NCBI GenBank assembly: GCA_007570785.1
Contig: ML660774.1
Location: 14,407,111 to 14,471,110, forward strand
Length of the DNA: 64,000 bases
Origin: Antilocapra americana
Lineage: Eukaryota; Chordata; Mammalia; Artiodactyla; Antilocapridae
Direction of reading: 5' to 3'
Of this stretch, positions 11,604-23,215 are shown in pieces. A model generated the notes under the pieces. That model saw only the letters and a program-made list of their open reading frames with translations. It searched no databases and had not been told where the DNA came from. Position 1 is the stretch's first letter. Every line of letters starts with the position of its first letter. Made by a program: the position numbers and the translations under genes.

Positions 11604-12456
11604 TCAAGCTAAGAAAAATTAATGAAAAGAAATTTTATTCAAGCCACACTAAAGATTTTAATCCAGGAGACAGACTCTCAGGAGCCCTGAGAACTGTTCT
11701 GTCTGTCAGAAGGAAATGGCATAGTCATGTACATTTTCAAGACACAGGATATACTGATATTTTACATAAAGGTCACCAAAGACTAATAGTCCAAGTAAGC
11801 ATAATGCAAGGGCCTTCCTTGGTGGCTCAAATGGTAAAGAACCTGCCTGCTGTGCAGGAGGTTTGATCCCTGGATCGGGAAGATCCCTTGAAGGGAATGG
11901 CGACCCACTCCTGATAGCTCAATTGGTAAAGAATCCACCTACAATGCAGGAGACCCTGGTTCAGTTTCCTGAGTTGGGAAGATTCACTGGAGAAGGGATA
12001 GGCCACCCACTCCAGAACTCTTGGGCCTCCCTGTGGCTCAGCTAGTAAAGAATGCACCTGCAATGTGGGAGATCTGGATTCAACCCCTGGGTTGGGAAGA
12101 TCCCCTAGAGAATGGAAAGGCTACCCACGCCAGTATTCTGGTCTGGAGAATTCCATAGACATACAAGACTGGCCAGCTATAGTCCACGGGGTTGCAAAGA
12201 GTTGGGCACAGCTGAGTAACTAACACTTTTTGCTTTTCACAAGCATAGTACATGGGGAGCAGCAAGGCATTATGACCCCCTACAGATATGGGGAAAATGT
12301 TATTCTTTTAAGAGGTTACATAGCTGGTGTCAGAAGAGAGAAAAACAAAGATCTTCCTGTGGAGCAGGCAGTCCCACTTTCGAGGTGCTCTGTTTAACAT
12401 GAGGCACAGGTGTACACTGCACATGAGGGACAGAGGGAGGAGGCCAAGCTAAGAGA
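11604..12456. mobile_element. Unclassified retro-insertion flanked by direct repeats, itself hosting a SINE trimer
   Basis: CAAGCTAAGAAAAAT (11604) and CAAGCTAAGAGAGAA (12444) flank the insert and share ten exact bases, suggesting a LINE-type target-site duplication or a chance-extended one. The insert (about 0.41 kb once the SINE is removed) reads as a minus-strand unit: in complement it ends near TTGAATAAAATTTC, with a poly(A) signal. The right part, 12245-12443, is the rest of the same unit (AAAATGTTATTCTTTTAAGA etc.). It could be an ERV LTR or a processed transcript; I cannot place it. Confidence 0.4.
11811..12233 (+). mobile_element. Bov-tA trimer (three tRNA-like heads)
   Basis: Three successive heads appear at about 11816 (GGTGGCTCAAATGGTAAAG), 11915 (ATAGCTCAATTGGTAAAG) and 12031 (TGTGGCTCAGCTAGTAAAG), followed by one body and tail (CACAGCTGAGTAACTAACAC). 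The flanks AAGCATAATGCA and AAGCATAGTACA near 11797 and 12241 look like a diverged duplication. Multimeric heads are a known Bov-tA2/tA3 form. Confidence 0.88.
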
Positions 12457-12479
12457 GAATTTTACTTTTAAATTTTCTT

Positions 12480-13290
12480 GTCCTTCTTTAAAATACAAAT
12501 TTTATTTCATCATCTTCCATCAAATATGAAAGAGAATTTCATGTTTCACATGTTCACTAATATTTAGTATTAACAATTGTATTAATTCAAGTCATTCTGG
12601 TGGCTGTTCTGTGGAATTTCACATTATTAATTTTCTATTACTTGATAATTAATATTGATATTAATCACTTTTTCATATATATATGGAACAACCATGTATA
12701 TCCTTTAATGAAGTATTTATTCAAATTTTTCTCCATATTTTAATTTTGTTTTTGTATTTTTATCTCTGAGCTGGATGATTATTTATATATCTAGGAACTA
12801 GTCCTGTGATATTTCCCCTCAATATAGGGATCTTATATGCATTTTATTGATGGTAATTTTGAAAGGGAGATTTTAGTCTTGAAGATAGCTAATGTATAAT
12901 TTTAAATATTTACTATTTACTGCTTTTTGTGGCCTAAGAATGTTTTGCCTACTCCCAAGTCACAAAGATGCTTTTTTTAAAAAGCCTTATTTTGTAGCTT
13001 TTAATTTTGATAACTGTGTGGCATAAATTGAGGTTTATTTTGTCCATATAGAGATCAATTATTCCAGCACCATTTGTTGAAAAGACTTTGCTTTTTCTCA
13101 TTGAATCACTTTACTGACTGTCAAAACTCAGAAGCTCATACATGTAACTATTTCTGGGTCTCTATTTGATTCTGATTTTCTATTTGTTATCCTCATGTCA
13201 GGTCAGCACTGTCTTGTTTATTGTAGCTTTGCAATAGTTTTTAAGTTGTCCAACATTGTTGTTCTTTTTTTAAAGATTCCTATGAACATT
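12480..13290 (-). mobile_element. Old L1 (L1M-type) fragment, antisense, continued
   Basis: It carries recognisable antisense L1 ORF2 phrases: TCCAGCACCATTTGTTGAAA, CTTTTTCTCATTGAATCACT, CTTGTTTATTGTAGCTTTGC. It follows on from the 11090-11603 fragment across the nested insertion. Confidence 0.75.
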
Positions 13291-14463
13291 CTAAAGTATC
13301 TGCAGTAGCTAAATAATCCTGATAAAATGACTCAATCACACTAAAATTCAAAGACTTTCTATGTAAAATATAGATTATTAGAGTGCTGATATTGAGTGCA
13401 ATGGAGACCAAACATGTAAATTAAAGTTTTTTGGAAATATTTTCATTTCTTATTAGAGTACATTTCACAGTGCTGGTGGGATGATTAAAATATAATCCAT
13501 GTAAAGTTTTAGGTATAGAATAAGTTCCCAGTACTAGCTTTTAGTATATTACTGTAAACAAATGGCTAACAAACTAATAAAGAACAGATTTAATGATATT
13601 TTGCAATGAATAAAATCTTTTATATTTCAGGTGCTCTGTAATTTTATTAGGTAACTGAGCCTCAGTGAGGCTAACTGGATTTAAAATTTCTAGTATAATC
13701 TGTGAGATTATTATTCTAAGCCCTATGTTTAATTTTTTCATTAGATTGATGCAACTCTTGCATGGAATAATTGTGTCAGTGAGTTTATACGTGAATTTCC
13801 TATACTGCTTGTTGGAAATAACTTATATTGCTTTATAGTATGCAGCCACACTTTCAATAAAAGAAATTCTTTTCTATATCCTTCACTTTATAATACAGCC
13901 TCTAGACGTACCCAACTTTCTAGTAAAGACCTGTGAAAATATTATTTATAAAATAGTCAATGAAATATGTTGTTACACAATCATTAAATCCTTTTCATAA
14001 GGTGGGATAACTGGTAATATCATGTCTACATTTTATTTTATTTACTTTAAATTTTGTATCTACACCTACTTGCTCTATAATGTTCTTTGGATAGTTAATA
14101 TTATGATCATATGCTTACTTGATTTCAGAACATTTTAAAAATGCCTCATGCTTAAATGCAAAGATCATTTTCTTGTTAGAATTCATGAGGTTTAACACTT
14201 GCTTTCTAGATGGAAGTATGGAGAAAACTTATACACTGCTTGTGAAAAATGTATTTTTTCCCTATTTACCAAGTGAAAGACATAGAGATGATGTGCAATT
14301 TTAGTTAGGTAATGTGTCTAAATGTAAATGTAATTAGACATGTAATTATTAATATTAACATTGGATGATTCAGATTAATACATACATCTGTAAATGCTCA
14401 CAGTGAATCTGTGCTACTCACAATGATGTTAATTTGAAGATTTTAGGTCTCCATATACATTGT

Positions 14464-14591
14464 GGCTGGAGAAGGAAATGGCATCCTACTCCAGTATTCT
14501 TGCCTGAAAAACCCCATGGACAAAGGAGCATGACAGGCTGTAGTCCTTGGGGTCACAAAGTGTCAGACATGACTGAGAGACTAGCACCACC
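14464..14591 (+). mobile_element. Bov-tA SINE body, head missing
   Basis: Starts at GGAGAAGGAAATGGCATCCT and ends at GACATGACTGAGAGACTAGC; the tRNA-like head is absent. Such 5'-truncated copies recur at 36345. Confidence 0.88.
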
Positions 14592-15050
14592 TATACATCG
14601 TGGGTGTGCTGTGAAGTTTTTGCTCCCCCAAATTTAACTTATTTGCTTATGCTAAACAGTCTGGAAAGCTCATAAAAAATAATTTGCAGCTTCTATTTTC
14701 ATGTTCATAAGAAATATTTGACTACCACAATGTATTCCTTTGCAAACAGAATTATGAAATCCTCCAAATAGTCTAATAAAATTTTAATATATACTCCACC
14801 TGCATATTCTCCATAATTAAAGTTCCTAATGTATATTACTCATCTGAATGATGGATACTATATAAAATGGTGCTTTTTTAATGAAAATTTATATCATTTC
14901 ATAGTGATCACTACTTTTATCAAGCTTAACAAAGCATACAGTGGAAATCTATTTAATTCAAAATCTTAATCACTTTCAGAACCTAAAGGCTTTATCCATA
15001 CTGTAAAATTGTCATTTTTTTAATGTTTTCTGTACCACTTGGTAAGTTAT

Positions 15051-15383
15051 TAGAGAAGGAAATGGCAACCCAATATGTATAACATATATCATATAGCAGG
15101 TGTATTTGTTTCCCTCGTGGCTGAGTCTGCCTGCAAGCAGGAGACCTGGGTTTGAGCAGCTAGCTATATATGTACTCCTTGATAAGTTTTTTTAATATAT
15201 TTTATATTATATATATCATATAGCATGTTTTCTGTATCCCTTGACCCCTTGATAAGTTTTTAATATATATGGCAGGTCAACCCACTCCAATATTCTTGCT
15301 TCAAAAATTCCATGGAAGAAGAGTCCGGTGGGCTATAGTCCATGAGTCACAAAGTGTTGGACACGACTAAGTACATGCACACA
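15051..15383 (+). mobile_element. Rearranged Bov-tA SINE
   Basis: Pieces of one SINE occur out of order: a middle piece (GAGAAGGAAATGGCAACCCA, 15053), then a damaged head (CTCGTGGCTGAGTCTGCCTG, about 15114-15155), then the body and tail (CAACCCACTCCAATATTCTT to GACACGACTAAGTACATGC). Between them, ATATATCATATAGCA occurs at 15084-15098 and 15211-15225, and CCTTGATAAGTTTTT at 15177 and 15247. Confidence 0.8.
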
Positions 15384-16334
15384 CATATTATTTTGTGGCA
15401 CAAAATTAGCTTCATAAGAAATGAAAATATTCCACAAAAACATTAATTTACATGTTTGGTCTCCATTGCACTGAATATCAGACACTAAGTCCCAGTCTAT
15501 TCAGCTCTGTACGGGTTACATCATTGCACCAAGACGCCTGCATGCCAAAGCATCTGGGCTGACATTTGGTCCTTGGTAGCCTCATGATGCAACTGGCAAT
15601 TCCCAAGATGTTCTCCTTAGTATCACCAAGTCCTCAGTCACTACAGGTCACTAGTCCTTTCTCCTTTGAGGATCCATGGTCTCTTCTTCTCAGTTATCCT
15701 GAAATATCCCTCTCTCCTGAGATCTCTAGCACCTAAAAAAGATCCCACAACCTAGGACATGACCTCAGGTAACAGAATACAGAGAGCAATTCAAGACCAA
15801 TTCTGTTCATTTCTCTTCAAATCTTCTCTAGCCTGTGAATCAAGAAAATAGTTCTCCAACTAGTGAGATAAACAACAAGGTCTCATGGACATTGGTTTTC
15901 TCCTCTGTTCTTATGTATGTGCTGAATCATTTTCAACACAATAAATAGCTGTGTTTTTTTCGACTCAAAATGTTTATAACATTAGGAAAGGCAAGATTTT
16001 TAACAGTTTATCTGCTATGTTATCCACAGTGTATGGCAAAGGATAATGTTTAATGAATCGGGGTATGGCTTAGGGTGCAAGGAAATGGGACAGGGGAGAA
16101 AATCCTGTTATATTTCAAAATGTTATCCCACTATATTATTATTTCCCTGAATCAATTTAAGAAATTTCTTACAGTCCTATAAGAAAGCAGGCATATTTAG
16201 AGAAGATAAATTTGAAGTTTATTGCTGCTGGCTCACTTTGCTGAATCCAGGTCTGGCCAGCTGTCTGTCTTTACTGCTTCTTTGGATTGTTATTGTTGCT
16301 GAATCCTGTCTGATACATATATATATTTAATCAA

Positions 16335-16539
16335 GGGCTTTCCTGGTAGCTCAGAAGGTAAAGAATCTGCCTGCACTGCAGGATACCTGGTTTGATCCAG
16401 GGTCAGGAAGATCCTCTGGACAAGGAAATGGCAACCCACTCCAGTCTCCTTGCCTAGGAAATCCCATGGATACAGGAGCCTGGTGGGCTATAGTCATGGG
16501 GTTGCCAAGGGTCGAACATGACTGACTAATACTTTCATA
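16335..16539 (+). mobile_element. Bov-tA SINE
   Basis: Complete head (GGGCTTTCCTGGTAGCTCAG) and body (CAAGGAAATGGCAACCCACT) to ACATGACTGACTAATAC. Flanking TAATCAA at 16328-16334 and 16540-16546. Confidence 0.93.
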
Positions 16540-17684
16540 TAATCAAAACCTGCCCCCTCCAGGGATTTTGTGACGATATCCCAAAGACCCAGAAATCAAA
16601 GTTTCAAAGTTTCTCTGGTGAGTGAAAAAATGTTTAAAGCATGAAAATCACTTCTAAATGCTGGCTCTAGTCCTTCAATATCACTTTCAAGTCTTTAAGA
16701 TCAACTTTACTGAGAGAGAGCGAGCTGATCTTCAGTGCTCAAACTATTCCATGAGGTTCTCTCTGTACATCTGTTCTGAGTCTGTAGCCTCCAAGGAGAC
16801 CAGTTACTCTGGATAATGGTGAACGTGAGCCTGAAGGAACTTTTGTTCTGAAGTCCTGTGGTCAATAGAACGCAGGCATTCGCAGCCCGGGAGCAGAGCT
16901 ATTATCCAAAATAACCCACTCCAGGATAAGATTTCTTATCACACTGAGTGCTTTTTATGACTATTTTCTTGCTTCTGTATTTTACCTCCATTTGCTCTTT
17001 CTCTAGGTTTAAATTTGAAGATAATTTTGAAATGTCTTCCAACTATCCTTTTTGCGGGCTATCTAAAACACTTGTGTCTCACCCTTCATTTAATTTTTCT
17101 TTCTCAGACTAATGTCATTCATTCTGGGGACATTTTCTTGGGCTAATAGAGGTCAGTTGATGTAGGAAATATCTTATCTTCATTTTAATTAATTTCTAGA
17201 ACTGTAAAGAGCCCTTTGAGAATTTTTTAGTTTACAGAATTTTGACTGGGCATACTTGAAAGTTTGCAATAGTAAAGATTTTCGTTAAAACTCAGCAAGA
17301 CAGTTGAGGGACACTTACATGCTAACTTGCTACAAATTTACTTCTTAAAACTCCATCATTAATATTGAAAATGTATAAAAGATTTAAACTTGTAAACTAA
17401 TCACCACCTACTTTTCATGGGCATTGTGAAGGGAAACAACACAGGAAACTGTTACTAAATCATTATACAAATGAGACTAAAAAATTGATGCATTCAATTG
17501 AAGAATTTCATAAAGAGCCAATAAATTAGAGAATACAATGGAAAATCTTTGTAAAACCCATTTTAGATTTTTTTTTTGAAATGGCAAGCATTGGTATTTA
17601 TGCCTGCCTGTTTGTTTTCGTTGACTAGCATTATCTTTTCAATATTAAGGTTTTCCGGATTTTGTTTTTGTTCATTTTTTTTAG

Positions 17685-17808
17685 GCTCGAATCACCAACC
17701 AGGTCCTTGATAATGGAAGCTCCTCGGGGGGTCCAGGTGAGTGCTGCAGCTGGAGACTTCAAGGCCACCTGCAGGAAGGAGCTGCATTTGCAGTCCACCG
17801 AGGGGGAG
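17685..17808 (+). CDS. SGCZ: Zeta-sarcoglycan, penultimate coding exon
   Basis: The acceptor has a strong T-rich tract (TTCATTTTTTTTAG) and the donor is GAG|GTGAGT. The first G completes the arginine codon opened at 3844-3845. Forty-one codons follow, beginning LESPTRSLIMEAPRGVQ, passing through a VSAAAGDFKATCRKEL segment and ending STEGE, so the exon closes in phase 0. This is the membrane-distal extracellular part of the sarcoglycan domain and contains one cysteine (ATCRK). The EAPRGVQ...CRKELHLQS pattern is typical of zeta-sarcoglycan; delta-sarcoglycan differs at many of these positions. The preceding intron is 13,839 bp and the following one 8,486 bp. I see no frameshift or stop, so the exon looks functional. 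Confidence 0.95.
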
Positions 17809-18499
17809 GTGAGTTCTGAGGGGCTGACACTGGCCCTGTAATCCGGGGGTGAGGGGTGCATTTGCTTCTTGTATTACAAGCCTATGGTTCCAGGGGAAGC
17901 AAAGTAACTACTGCAGAAGATCATAAGAGGGCTCAAACTATGAAAACATGAATACTTCTTGAATATGAGACTGGGTCAACCAAATATTATTTTCGTAAGT
18001 TAAAGTTGTTTTTTTTTTCCTACTGAAAAATATTCATTCATAAGTTGATTGTAAGTTGGGCATCTCACTAAGTTCCTGCAATTTCAAAATCAACAGATGA
18101 ACAAAACGAACACCAAGATAATACCCAGAATGAAGGCGATCTTTGCTGTCTTTGTTCTGTGTTGGTCTTCAAAAAGGTTTTCCACAAAGTGCTTTGAAAG
18201 TTCATGTGTTTGTTTTGGTAGAAAGAGTACCTATATTTTTCTAAAAGAGAAACAAAAGTCACAAGTTTATTTTGCTATTTCACACAGTTATTTCCCAGAT
18301 AAGGAGATACATGATGGTTTTCTTTCGTGTCACTTTATTTCACCCAAGCCTCTGTTTAAAGTCAGTTGTCCTCATTCCTTTAAAGAACTTTGCTTTTTCT
18401 CACTGCCTGATTTCAAGAACCCTTTGTCTTCAGGCTTTCACTCTTTTTACTGGAATGTGATGGGTACGTATTTATTTTGTCTACCTTACTTGTTGTATA

Positions 18500-18960
18500 C
18501 ATTTTGACCATCATGTCTGCAGAATCACATTTTTGTCTCTTTTGGAAATTCCTAAGCATTATGTCTTCAGATATTCCCTATGCCCTTTTTCTCTAGCTCT
18601 CTAGGCCTTTTACAGAAGCTCTAAAGATTTATCTTTTCAATCTCTTAACCTTCCACATCCCTTAGCCTCACTTTCTTCATTTCCATTTCTTTTTTACCCT
18701 ATGCCTCACTCTACTTGTTTATTCAAATCTACATGCCCGAGTTCCTACTCAGTATCTAATCTCTCTTTCAATCCCTTCAGCAAGCTTTTAATTTTAGTAA
18801 TTTTGTCATTCATTGCTAAGAATCTCATCTCTTGTTTTTGTTGTTGTTGTTCAAATCTGCTTGGACATCTTGGAAGTTACTCTCATTTGCTTTTAATTCT
18901 ACCTTAATTATTTCAAAACCTGATACATAATGCATATCAATTCTATATATTTTTGTCATA
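18500..18960 (-). mobile_element. Probable old L1-like sequence, antisense
   Basis: The T/C-rich text (CATCATGTCTGCAGAATCAC, TCTTTTGGAAATTCCTAAGC, CATTCATTGCTAAGAATCTC) has the flavour of an antisense L1 ORF1/3'-end segment. It is too diverged for a firm family call. Confidence 0.4.
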
Positions 18961-19133
18961 ATCCCCAAAGTCCTTGAAGGCCTAAATCTGTTGTGATGCT
19001 ATTTCTACCAGTTACTTCCCTTAATAGTTTATTTCTTCATGTGCTTTTTTTTTTTTTAATGAGTTTATAAAGGTCAAGCTGAGAAGGAAAAGCATGGAAG
19101 GGTGATTTGAGAGAGATGCTCTAGAGCATTTCA

Positions 19134-20605
19134 ATAGATCAGTGGAAAAAAATAATAGATCAATGGAACAAAATAAAAAGCCCAGAGATAAATCCACGCA
19201 TCTATGGACACCTTATCTTTGACAAAGGAGGCATAAATATACAATGGAGAAAAGACAACCTCTTTAACAAGTGGTGCTGGGAAAACTGGACAGCCACCTG
19301 TAAAAGAATGAAACTAGAACACTTTCTAACACCATACACAAAGATAAACTCAAAATGGATCAAAGATCTAAGCATAAGACCAGAAACTATAAAACTCCTA
19401 GAGGATAACATAGACAAAACACTCTCTGACATAAACCAAAGCGGGATCCTCCATGACCCACCTCCCAGAATATTAGAAATAAAAGCATGAATAAACAAAT
19501 GGGACCTAATTAAAATTAAAAGCTTCTGCACAACAAAGGAAACTATAAGCAAGGTGAAAAGACAGCCTTCAGAATGGGAGAAAATAATAGCCAATGAAGC
19601 AACAGACAAACAATTAATCTCAAAAATATACAAGCAACTCCTGCAGCTCCATTCTAGAAAAATAAACAACCCAATCAAAAAGTGGGCCAAAGAACTTAAC
19701 AGACATTTCTCCAAAGAAGACATAAAAATGGCTAACAAACACATGAAAAGATGTTCAACATCACTCATTATCAGAGAAATGCAAATCAAAACCACAATGA
19801 GGTATCACTTTACACCAATCAGAATGGCTGCCATCCAAAAATCTACAAGTAATAAATGCTGGAGAGGATGTTGGGAAAAGGGAACCCTCTTACACTGTTG
19901 GTGGGAATGCAAACTAGTACAGCCACTATGGAAAACAGTGTGGAGGTTCCTTAAAAAACTGCAAATAGACCTGCCATATGACCCAGCAATCCCACTACTG
20001 GGCATATACACCGAGGAAACCAGAATTGAAAGAGCCACGTGTACCCCAATGTTCATCGCTGCATTGTTTACAATAGCCAGGACATGGAAGCAACCTAGAT
20101 GCCCATCAACTGACGAATGGATAAGAAAGCTGTGGTACATATACACAATGGAATATTGCTCAGCATTAAGAAAAAAATTCATTTGAATCCGTTCTACTCA
20201 GGTGGACGGAACTGGAGCCCATTATCCAGAGTGAAGTAAGCCAGAAGGAAAAACAACAATACAGTATACTAACGCATATATATGGAATTTAGAAAGACGG
20301 TAACGAGAACCCAGCATGCGAGACAGCAAAAGAAACGCAGATATATAGAACAGACTCGTGGACTCTGTGGATGAGGGCAAGGGTGGGATGATATGGGAGA
20401 ATGGCATTGAAACATGTTAATTATCATATGTGTAATCAATCGCCATCCCAGGATTGATGCTTGGGGCTGGTGCATCGAGATTCCCCGGGGGGAGGGAGGA
20501 GGGAGGGAGGAGGGAGGGAGGAGGGAGGGGGGTTGTGGAGGGGGAGCAATGTAAACCCATGGCGATATCATGTCATTGTATGGCAAAACTAATAAAAAAA
20601 AAAAA
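19134..20605 (+). mobile_element. Ruminant L1 3' end, 5'-truncated, with 12-bp target-site duplication
   Basis: The C-terminal part of ORF2 is readable in one frame: [80 protein letters not shown]. It is broken by a TGA at 19488 and a likely 1-nt slip near 20175; ORF2 would end near 20291. The 3' UTR has a GGAGGGAGGAGGG purine run and a poly(A) tail ending at 20605. TAGAGCATTTCA at 19122-19133 and 20606-20617 is a perfect duplication. The first 40 bp contain a small internal repeat (ATAGATCARTGGAA). Confidence 0.95.
20487..20545 (+). repeat. G-run repeat in L1 3' UTR, potential G-quadruplex
   Basis: GGGAGGGAGGAGGGAGGGAG-type repeats, with many GGG triplets separated by one to three bases. 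A purine run here is a normal feature of L1 3' UTRs. Confidence 0.85.
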
Positions 20606-20739
20606 TAGAGCATTTCAGACCTTCTTACTCATAAAGGTGAGGGCAGACATTAATAGAATCAAAGGAGAACTTCCTTTCTTATCTTTATGCTAGTATCTGT
20701 TGTTGAATAGAGATTAATTTGAATTACACATTTGGCTTC

Positions 20740-21285
20740 CTTTTTAAAAATTTATTTATTTTTAATTAGAGGATAATCACTTTACAATGTTGTGTTGGTT
20801 TCTGCCATACATAAACATGAATCAGACATAGGTATACGTAAGTTCCCTTCCTCTCAAACCTCCCCCCCACTTCCCACCTGAATCTACCCCTCTAGGTTGT
20901 CATGGAGCACCAGGTTGAGCTCCCTGTGTTATACAGCAACTTCCCATTAACTATCTATTTCACATATTGTAATGTATATATTTTAATGCTGTTCTCTCAA
21001 TTTTTCCCACCCTCTCATTTCCCTGCTGTGTCTGTAAGTCTTTTCTCTATGCTTGAGTCTCTATTCCTGCCATACAAATAGGTTGAACAGTATCATTTTT
21101 ATAGATTCCATATATATGTGTTAACATGTGATATTTGTTTTTCCCTTTCTGATTTCACTCTGTATAACAGGCTCTAGGTTCATCCATCTCACTAGAACTG
21201 ATTCAGCATTGTTCCTTTTATGGCTGAGTAATATTCCACTATATATATATATATATATATACCATAACTTCTTGACTTCTTTTTT
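20740..21285 (-). mobile_element. Ruminant L1 3' UTR tail, antisense
   Basis: Starts with a T-rich tract, then ATCACTTTACAATGTTGTGT, TCTAGGTTGTCATGGAGCAC, CTCTGTATAACAGGCTCTAG and TATGGCTGAGTAATATTCCA, all complements of the L1 3' end. Finishes in an (AT)n run at 21239-21262. Confidence 0.9.
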
Positions 21286-22835
21286 ATAAACATATTTATT
21301 TCCAGGATCATTAGTTAGTGTATATTACAGATTAAATAATCTAGGAATATGTTTATAATGTTGAAAATATGTAGCCATATTACCTTTAAGGATTTCTTTC
21401 CACTACAGTTGCAGACTACAATACTTTGTCTACCACAGCAAGAGAAAAATCTTTCTTAAATATCTATCATCGTTTTTAAAGCATTGTTTTTGTCATGTTA
21501 ATAATTTCATTCAAATTATTCATAATGAATCATCCCATAATAAGTATGGATGGTTATTAATCTCCATTCCACCCCTATTTATGCACCACTTTACTTATGT
21601 TCTCATATTCAAAGTATCAGCAGAATCCATGAATTTAATTACAGATTAAGATTTAATTGTGAATTGAGTGTTAGGCTATACATAAGTTATAGCCAAAGGT
21701 TTTCAGCTGTGGCCATTTTTTATATTAACAAAATAAAGATACAGAAAAACACATCACTTTCTATTAGAATAAAATAGCATGTAATTTTTCTAAGAAGAAG
21801 TATGAAATTATGTAAAATCTTTTTATTTGCTTCATTCACTATGTCACAGAAAAACAGATCAACCAATTAACAACATAGAAAAATATGAAGTCCCTACCCT
21901 TAGATAGTACTTAAATTCACTAAGATCAGAACAAAAATTATATTGAGGTAGCCCAAATAAGTAAGAAGAAAACTGCACACACAGCTGTACACTGCAAAAG
22001 TTTCAACCATCTCAGACATAATATTGCAAGGAACTTCAAATTCAGCTCTGAAAACACCATGAATGACAATTGTAGGTAAAATACTGAAAGTGTTATAATA
22101 ACATGTAATGCAGTAACTTAATAACATATATGTTACAAGATGACAGAGGAAGGAGAAATTGATTTTTACTTTGCACACTAATTAAATATTCTGCTACAGC
22201 AATAGGTCTGATTTCAACAGGTAAGAATGGAATAAATGCATTCTTGTTGAGAGAAAACAGTGAGCCTTGACTGAAAAGCTCAGGGATGTTAGTTTGAGTG
22301 CCTGGAAGAATTTCAGAGTGAATGGAATATATAGTTCATAGGGCAATATGAAATAAAAATACTAGCTTTAGAAGTTGGGAAGAGAGCAGCGTCACAGTAC
22401 CTGCCTCAAGCAGAACAGACAGAGGTATGAGCAAGTCCATCCAAGTTGCAGAAGCCTGGAGAATATGGAAGGTTCGAAAAGAATATACAACACAACATTT
22501 TACTTCATAATTTGCTTTTCTGTCTCAAATCCAGAAAACATCATTTTCCCTTTCCTTTCTTTTCTGTTTCTATTTTTTATGTGGAAATCCATTGTTATTC
22601 AATCATCCATCCTTTTGTGGAAGGATGTTATATCTGTAAGGGTAACTCAAAATTCAGGATTTTATTTTAAGAATTCACTAGAATTAGACTGTTTACAAGC
22701 ATTTTCTTCTTTTTCTCTCTTTTTCCTTGTTCCTTTTCTTTGGTAATTTTATATTAATATTCAGGTAAAAGTGGTATATAACATTGTATACATTTAAGGT
22801 GTACACCATCATAATTTGACATCTGTATACACCAC

Positions 22836-22905
22836 AAGGCTACCCATTCCATTATTCTGGCCTGGAGAATTCCATCTGACATGACTGAGAAACTTTCACT
22901 TCATA
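22836..22905 (+). mobile_element. Bov-tA remnant with internal deletion
   Basis: GGCTACCCATTCCATTATTC, then CCTGGAGAATTCCATC is joined straight to TGACATGACTGAGAAACTTT, so the middle of the body is missing. Confidence 0.75.
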
Positions 22906-22969
22906 CAACACAAAATAATCACCACCAAAGGTCTAGTTATCATCCTTTCCCATATAATTAGTTCGGTTG

Positions 22970-23140
22970 AGTTGCTCAGCCGTGTCCGACTCTTTGCAAC
23001 CCCATGGACTGCAGCAGGCCAGGCCTCCCTGTCCATCACCAACTCCCGGAGCTTGCTCAAACTCATGTCCATCGAGTTGGTCATGTTCTCCAACCATCTC
23101 ATCCTCTGTTGTCCCCTTCTCCTCCTGCCTTCAGTCTTTC
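22970..23140 (-). mobile_element. BovB 3' fragment, antisense
   Basis: GAGTTGCTCAGCCGTGTCCG, CAGGCCTCCCTGTCCATCAC and TCCAACCATCTCATCCTCTG are the antisense BovB 3' end. It stops at the mariner-like hairpin beginning at 23142. Confidence 0.9.
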
Positions 23141-23141
23141 T

Positions 23142-23215
23142 GGTTGGCTAAAAAGTTCATTCAGGTTTTTCTGTAAGATGTTATCGAAAAAACATGAACA
23201 AATTTTTAGCCAACT
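23142..23215. repeat. Mariner-derived hairpin (miR-2284/2285-like)
   Basis: GGTTGGCTAAAAAGTTCATT (23142) and AAATTTTTAGCCAACT (about 23200-23215) form imperfect inverted arms with a loop around GTAAGATGTTATCG, about 74 nt in all. The arrangement matches the mariner-derived hairpins that encode the large bovine miR-2284/2285 families as I recall them. Arms are diverged; expression is unknown. Confidence 0.65.

Larger units (their letters stand above)
3846..17684 (+). other. SGCZ: SGCZ complete intron, 13.8 kb
   Basis: The intron has GT at 3846 and AG at 17683. It contains BovB, Bov-tA and old L1 copies, a long inverted repeat (7947-8748) and a scrambled SINE (15.05-15.39 kb), listed separately. 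Stretches 8749-10644 and 13300-14460 are AT-rich sequence in which I recognise nothing. The stretches 15400-16330 and 16550-17680 look less AT-rich and may hold old LTR material that I could not classify. Confidence 0.85.

Noticed and set aside
11492..11866. 124-codon ORF on the + strand
   Set aside because: Crosses three unrelated repeats (old L1, unclassified insert, SINE head).
11816..12080. Possible tRNA genes (A/B boxes)
   Set aside because: The tRNA-like segments are SINE heads with degenerate stems and SINE bodies attached.
18097..18507. 136-codon ORF downstream of the penultimate SGCZ exon
   Set aside because: No recognisable domain; merges into old L1-like antisense text; an extra SGCZ exon is not needed since the flanking exons join in phase.
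19202..19795. 197-codon ORF on the - strand
   Set aside because: Antisense shadow of L1 ORF2.
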